DNA of 9,757 nucleotides, from positions 675-10,431 of the forward strand of contig PKWT01000194.1 in NCBI GenBank assembly GCA_003132125.1. The letters run 5' to 3'. Position numbers and translations under genes: made by a program. This stretch comes from Micrococcales bacterium (lineage in GTDB: Bacteria; Actinomycetota; Actinomycetes; Actinomycetales; Dermatophilaceae). Numbering within the stretch: the first letter of the stretch is position 1; the number at the start of each line of letters is the position of its first letter. Below the pieces are notes generated by a model. It was not told the DNA's origin. It searched no databases and was given only the letters and a program-made list of their open reading frames with translations. Shown piece by piece: positions 6,428-9,757 of the stretch.

Positions 6428-6768
6428 ATTACGATGACAGCACTAGAACCGGACTTGTCGGGCACCGGGCTTCCTTCGCCTGCGTTGGCTCGCCAGTTTT
6501 GGGAGCCAACAGAGGGCGAAGTGCACCCGGCAGAACGCTTGCTCGGTGCCGGCAGGCCGGCCACCTTCACGCGGCCGTCGTGATCGAATGGGTGAACAGT
6601 CCGCTGTGCGCTGCCGAGAGCGGCTCAGTCCCCGATCAGCCCTGTGGCCGTTGAACCAGCAGACCGCGCGCTGGATAACCCCGGCCCAAGCCGTGAACCG
6701 TCCCACTTGTTTGACCCCAAGAGACCACCGTTGCGACGACCGCCTGAATTCGCCCCCACTGTCCTCAC
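6428..6768. other. 341-bp stretch without a recognisable gene
   Basis: Between repeat B and the broken oxidoreductase no frame on either strand looks like a known protein. The open frames present have noise-like composition. The only structure found is the two-part hairpin at 6475-6520. The minus-strand frame of the broken dehydrogenase stays open through here to 6625 but no longer resembles its family. The stretch looks like debris at a recombination junction. Confidence 0.5.
6475..6520. terminator. Two-part hairpin downstream of repeat B
   Basis: The inner stem TTGGCTC (6485-6491) pairs with GAGCCAA (6503-6509). The outer stem TTCGCC (6475-6480) pairs with GGCGAA (6515-6520). The internal loop has 4 and 5 bases and the end loop is GCCAGTTTTGG. 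It could be a bidirectional terminator between the plus-strand pyc unit and the minus-strand transporter operon, or an eroded element end. Confidence 0.4.
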
Positions 6769-6927
6769 CCCCTCGAAGCGGTCCGCGAGGGCGTGGGCAC
6801 GCTCGGTGTCGGGGTCACTCACCGCAACGAGCGTCGAGTTGGCGAATCGGTGAGCGATGCGTTCGGCATGGTCACCGCCCATCATCCCCACACCGATGAT
6901 CCCCACCCGCAGGTTCTGGCCCAGCAT
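6769..6927 (-). pseudogene. Truncated Gfo/Idh/MocA oxidoreductase (N-terminal Rossmann part)
   Basis: The gene starts at ATG 6927, directly after the TAG of the ATPase gene. It encodes LRVGIIGVGMMGGDHAERIA, with the GxGxxG dinucleotide-binding motif, followed by the second strand and helix (LVAVSDPDTERAHALADRF). Family resemblance stops near residue 53, whereas the family is about 330-390 residues. The rest of the Rossmann fold, the substrate domain and the EKP-type catalytic lysine region are missing. The frame stays open to a stop at 6625, but with unrelated Gly/Ser/Arg-rich residues. Members of this family placed after CUT2 sugar transporters are often inositol or sugar dehydrogenases, so this was probably the first catabolic enzyme of the operon. 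It is expected to be inactive. Confidence 0.75.
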
Positions 6928-7830
6928 CTACTTCTCCGCTTCCTCAACGAACTCGTCCGCGTCGGGGTCCCCGCCGAAGAGGTCACCGTGGCGCACGGTA
7001 TGCGCCTCCGCGACCTTGGCGGGGTCGGACCCGGCCAGCTCGTGGCTGAGCTCCTCGAGCTCCTGCCCGCCGGCCATCTCGGCGGTCAGCTGTTCGAGCG
7101 AGAGCTGGCTGCGATGGGCGTCGAGGACGACCCTGCCCAACTTGAGGATGACGAAGTGGTTGCCGACGAGATAGGCGTGGTGCGGGTTGTGGGTGATGAA
7201 GATGACCCCGAGCCCGGCGTCACGCGCCTTGACGATGTACTTGAGCACCACGCCGGACGCCTTGACGCCCAGAGCGGCGGTCGGCTCGTCGAGGATGATG
7301 ACCCGGGCGCCGAAGTAGACGGCGCGGGCGATCGCGACGACCTGGCGTTGACCACCGGACAGGCTGCCCACCGGGCGGTCCAGGTCGGGGATGACGATGC
7401 CCATCTTCGTCAGCTCGTCGCCCGCGATCTGCTTCATCCGCGCGACATTGAGGAACAGTCCCTTGCGGATCTCGTTGCTGAGGAAGAAGTTCCTCCACAC
7501 CGACATGAGGGGAGCAAGGGCAAGGTCCTGGTACACGGTGGCGATCCCGACGGCCTGCGCCGCCCGAGGAGACCCGAATACCCTGGAGATACCGTTCAGT
7601 TTCATCGCGCCCTCGGAGTAGTCGTGCAACCCCGAGATGATCTTGATGAGCGTGGACTTCCCGGCGCCGTTGTCGCCAAGCACGCATGTGACCTCACCCT
7701 GGCGCACGACGATGTTGACCCCCCGGAGGGCGTTGACGTTGCCGTAGCTCTTGCCGATGTTGTCGAGCTCGAGGATCGGGCGGTCGGCGGAGTCTCGCTC
7801 GAACTTGGTCTCTGCAAGCGTGCTCATCAC
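6928..7830 (-). CDS. Sugar ABC transporter ATP-binding protein (CUT2, single domain)
   Basis: This 300-residue ATPase drives the transporter and has all nucleotide-binding motifs. These are Walker A GDNGAGKST (52-60), Q-loop Q101, signature LSGGQ (157-161), Walker B VIILDEP (177-183) and the H-loop histidine H214 in FITHN. It has a single ATPase domain, as in FrcA of FrcBCA-type fructose/polyol systems, unlike the double-domain RbsA/XylG type. It would therefore work as a homodimer. The C-terminal 60 residues are acidic (ending DADEFVEEAEK) with no known motif. The GTG start at 7830 overlaps the permease stop (GTGA). An ATG at 7827, in the same frame, is equally plausible, and both imply translational coupling. 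The stop touches the start of the dehydrogenase remnant. Confidence 0.92.
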   Translation of the reverse strand: MMSTLAETKFERDSADRPILELDNIGKSYGNVNALRGVNIVVRQGEVTCVLGDNGAGKSTLIKIISGLHDYSEGAMKLNGISRVFGSPRAAQAVGIATVYQDLALAPLMSVWRNFFLSNEIRKGLFLNVARMKQIAGDELTKMGIVIPDLDRPVGSLSGGQRQVVAIARAVYFGARVIILDEPTAALGVKASGVVLKYIVKARDAGLGVIFITHNPHHAYLVGNHFVILKLGRVVLDAHRSQLSLEQLTAEMAGGQELEELSHELAGSDPAKVAEAHTVRHGDLFGGDPDADEFVEEAEK

Positions 7831-8861
7831 GCATCAGCCTTCTTCTTGACGTAGAGGTTCACGAGCGTCGCGAGGATGAGCATGACCCCGAGGAACGTCT
7901 TGAACCAGTCGGGATCCCAGCCGGCGTAGGTGATGCCCAACTGGGTCATTCCGAAGATCAGCGCACCGACCGTCGCTCCGACGACCGAGCCGTACCCGCC
8001 GGTGAGGATGCACCCACCGATGACGGCCGCGATGATGTAGATGAACTCGTTGCCCACGCCCTGGCCGGACTGGACGTTGTTGTAGTTGAACAGCATGTGC
8101 ATACCGAGTAGCCAGGCGCAGAACCCGACGAACATGAAGAGGGCGATCTTGGTCGCCGTGACGGGAACGCCGACCGCGCGTGCTGCGGACGAGTCCCCGC
8201 CCGAGGCGAAGATCCAGTTCCCATACTTCGTGCGCAGCAGCAGCCACGTGCCGAGGATGGTGAGGACTGCCCAGTAGATCACCGTGATGTTGATGGTCAC
8301 CGGGCCGATGGTGAGGTTCGTCGCGAAGACGGCCTTAGCGCTGTTGAACCCGCTCATGTCGTTGAGCGAGTTCGATGAGACACCACCGGTGACGATCCGG
8401 GTGACCGCCAGGTTGACGCCCTGGAGCACGAAGAACGTGCCCAGCGTGACCAGGAAGCTCGGCAGCCCGGTCTTGTAAAGCAGCCAGCCGTTGAATGCCC
8501 CGATAGCGAGGGAGACGACGAGGGCGAGGAAGACCCCTACCCAGACGTTGAGGCTGAAGTACCACGCGATGTGCGCAGCGGCGAGCCCGGACGTCGTCAC
8601 GGCCACACCGGCCGACAGATCGAACTCCCCGCCGATCATGAGCAGCGCGACGGCGACGGCCATGATGCCGATCGCCGAGGAGCCGTACAGGATCGTGCCG
8701 ACGTTCGCGAGGTGGCGGAACGCCGGCGCCACCGCGAAGAAGAGCACGGCGACGGCGATGGCGGCGATGAGTGCCCCTACCTCGGGGCGGCCCAAGAAGA
8801 GGGCCGCCGCCGAGCGGGTCGCGACGCGGTCGTCGGTCGGTGTGGTCGTGACGGACGCCAT
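7827..8861 (-). CDS. Sugar ABC transporter permease (CUT2 / BPD_transp_2 type)
   Basis: This 344-residue integral membrane protein has about eight to ten hydrophobic segments, beginning at GALIAAIAVAVLFFAVAP after a polar N-terminus. The motif MIGGEFDLSAGVAV near residue 80 is the conserved (I)GGxDLSxG stretch of RbsC/FrcC-type permeases. The C-terminal AAVIGGCILTGGYGSVVGATVGA is the second family signature, including the coupling region for the ATPase. The substrate is a monosaccharide or polyol, and sequence alone does not tell which. The gene starts 6 bp after the binding-protein stop and overlaps the ATPase gene by 4 bp. The frame and length are normal for the family. Confidence 0.93.
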   Translation of the reverse strand: MASVTTTPTDDRVATRSAAALFLGRPEVGALIAAIAVAVLFFAVAPAFRHLANVGTILYGSSAIGIMAVAVALLMIGGEFDLSAGVAVTTSGLAAAHIAWYFSLNVWVGVFLALVVSLAIGAFNGWLLYKTGLPSFLVTLGTFFVLQGVNLAVTRIVTGGVSSNSLNDMSGFNSAKAVFATNLTIGPVTINITVIYWAVLTILGTWLLLRTKYGNWIFASGGDSSAARAVGVPVTATKIALFMFVGFCAWLLGMHMLFNYNNVQSGQGVGNEFIYIIAAVIGGCILTGGYGSVVGATVGALIFGMTQLGITYAGWDPDWFKTFLGVMLILATLVNLYVKKKADA

Positions 8862-8867
8862 GTCAGG

Positions 8868-9757
8868 TCACCGGGTGCCGCTGGTTGCGAACTTGGCGAC
8901 CGCTGCGATGTTGGACGAGTCGATGAAGGCCGGACCCGTCGCAACGTTCTGGCCACCACCGATGGTGTCGCCGTTGTTGATGTCCAGCCAGATGGAGTCG
9001 ACAGCGAGGTATCCCTGCAGGTAGGGCTGCTGGTCGACCGCCCACTGGATGGAGCCGTTCTGGATAGCGGCGACGAGCTCCTTGTTGGTGTCGAAGGTCC
9101 CGATCTTCGCCTTGCTACCCGCGGCGCTGACGGACTTCACCGCGTCGAGGGCGATGGGCGCACCGAGCGCGACGACGAAGTCGACGGTCGGATCCTGGGT
9201 GAGTTTAGCCTGGATCGTGGTTGTCACTTGGGAGGCGTCGGTGCCGTTGACGTAGATCGTGGTGACCTTCACACCCGCGGCACCCTGCTTGACACCGTCA
9301 CAGCGGTCGACCAGCTGCTGCTGGCCCTGGGTCTGGATGACGCAGATGATGTTCTTGTCGCCATCAGCGACGGCACGCTTGCCCACCGCGATGCCGGCAT
9401 CCTTCTCGCCCTGGCCGAAGTAGCCGATCGCGCCTAGGGCGAGGGCGTCGGGACCGCCGGCGTTGAACATGCTCACCGGGATTCCGGCCGCGACGGCCTT
9501 CTTGATCTCGGCGCTGAGGGCACCGGTGTTGGGGTTGGTGAGCGCGATCCCGTCAACCTTGCTGTCGATCGCGGCCTGGATGAGCTGGGCCTGCTTCGCG
9601 GCGTCAGGGTCGCTGGAGTACTGGAGGTTGACGTTGTCCTTCGCCGCCGCGGCCGCGGCCCCCTTGCGGATGATGTCCCAGAAGGTGTCCCCTGGCGCGG
9701 CGTGGGTGATCATCTGGATGGTGATCTTCGGGGTGCTGGCGGTGCCGGCGGTGCCGG
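8868..9757 (-). CDS. Sugar ABC transporter substrate-binding protein (5' end outside window)
   Basis: About 296 residues of a periplasmic-binding-protein-like (Peripla_BP_4, class I fold) sugar receptor are visible. In the window it begins with a low-complexity GTAGTAST stretch followed by PKITIQMITHAAPGDTFWDI. That is typical of the linker and first strand of a lipid-anchored receptor after an acylated cysteine, and the signal peptide lies beyond 9757. Family landmarks include the DSKVDGIALTNPN strand, VSMFNAGG, a cysteine pair (in IICVIQ and in DRCDG) that may form a disulfide, and IGTFDTNKELVAAIQNGSIQWAVDQQPYLQGY. An internal ATG at 9713 is not a plausible start because it would cut into the first beta strand. 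It is the first gene of the operon and delivers a sugar or inositol-like ligand to the permease. The operon promoter is outside the window. Confidence 0.9.
   Translation of the reverse strand, partial: GTAGTASTPKITIQMITHAAPGDTFWDIIRKGAAAAAAKDNVNLQYSSDPDAAKQAQLIQAAIDSKVDGIALTNPNTGALSAEIKKAVAAGIPVSMFNAGGPDALALGAIGYFGQGEKDAGIAVGKRAVADGDKNIICVIQTQGQQQLVDRCDGVKQGAAGVKVTTIYVNGTDASQVTTTIQAKLTQDPTVDFVVALGAPIALDAVKSVSAAGSKAKIGTFDTNKELVAAIQNGSIQWAVDQQPYLQGYLAVDSIWLDINNGDTIGGGQNVATGPAFIDSSNIAAVAKFATSGTR

Noticed and set aside
6793..7854. Long plus-strand open frame (353 codons) opposite the ATPase gene
   Set aside because: It is antisense to a gene with complete Walker A, signature and Walker B motifs; its Asp/Val/Arg-rich protein is the usual shadow in GC-rich DNA.
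8571..9437. Plus-strand open frame (288 codons) opposite the binding-protein and permease genes
   Set aside because: Composition is Arg/Asp/Gly-rich without motifs, and it crosses the boundary of two well-supported minus-strand genes.
1..9757. CRISPR array, tRNA or rRNA genes, intact insertion sequence
   Set aside because: No regularly spaced short repeats, no cloverleaf-like segments and no transposase catalytic domain were found; the recombinase traces are C-terminal tails only.

Overview
The window is GC-rich DNA with GTG starts and strong GGAGG-type ribosome binding sites. This fits an actinobacterium, probably of the Micrococcales/Propionibacteriales kind, but no single marker fixes the genus. 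No rRNA, tRNA, CRISPR array or intact transposase was seen.

Left and middle (1 to about 6430) is a patchwork of plus-strand genes separated by copies of one repeat. It begins with the last 26 bp of a repeat (copy C). Next come a promising but orphan start site, the reversed C-terminal stub of an alpha/beta hydrolase, and an intact FUSC/aromatic-acid-exporter-type membrane protein (501-1730). A 248-bp gap without a convincing gene follows, then an intact TraR/DksA-type zinc-finger protein (1979-2350). Repeat copy A (about 2411-2629) comes next, followed by a complete 1141-residue pyruvate carboxylase gene (2786-6211). Repeat copy B (about 6205-6427) starts inside the last codons of pyc. Each full repeat encodes the C-terminal helix-turn-helix tail of a serine-recombinase-like protein, its stop codon, a hairpin and a conserved tail. 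The three copies, FUSC, dksA-like and pyc all point the same way, so the region reads as repeat-bounded modules: C-[FUSC, dksA-like]-A-[pyc]-B.

Right (about 6769-9757) is a minus-strand CUT2-type sugar or polyol ABC uptake operon. In transcription order it holds a substrate-binding protein (its 5' end lies beyond the window), a permease, a single-domain ATPase and a Gfo/Idh/MocA oxidoreductase. The genes are packed with 6 bp, a 4-bp overlap and 0 bp between them. The oxidoreductase is cut off after about 53 residues, and the unassigned sequence at 6430-6768 lies between that break and repeat copy B. The operon would import a sugar or inositol-like compound, and the dehydrogenase would have oxidised it. 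Pyruvate carboxylase replenishes oxaloacetate. I see no functional link between the two halves.

The main oddity is the recombinase-tail repeat family flanking pyc, together with two broken catabolic genes near the edges of the repeat-bearing segment. This suggests repeated recombination or insertion at this locus.
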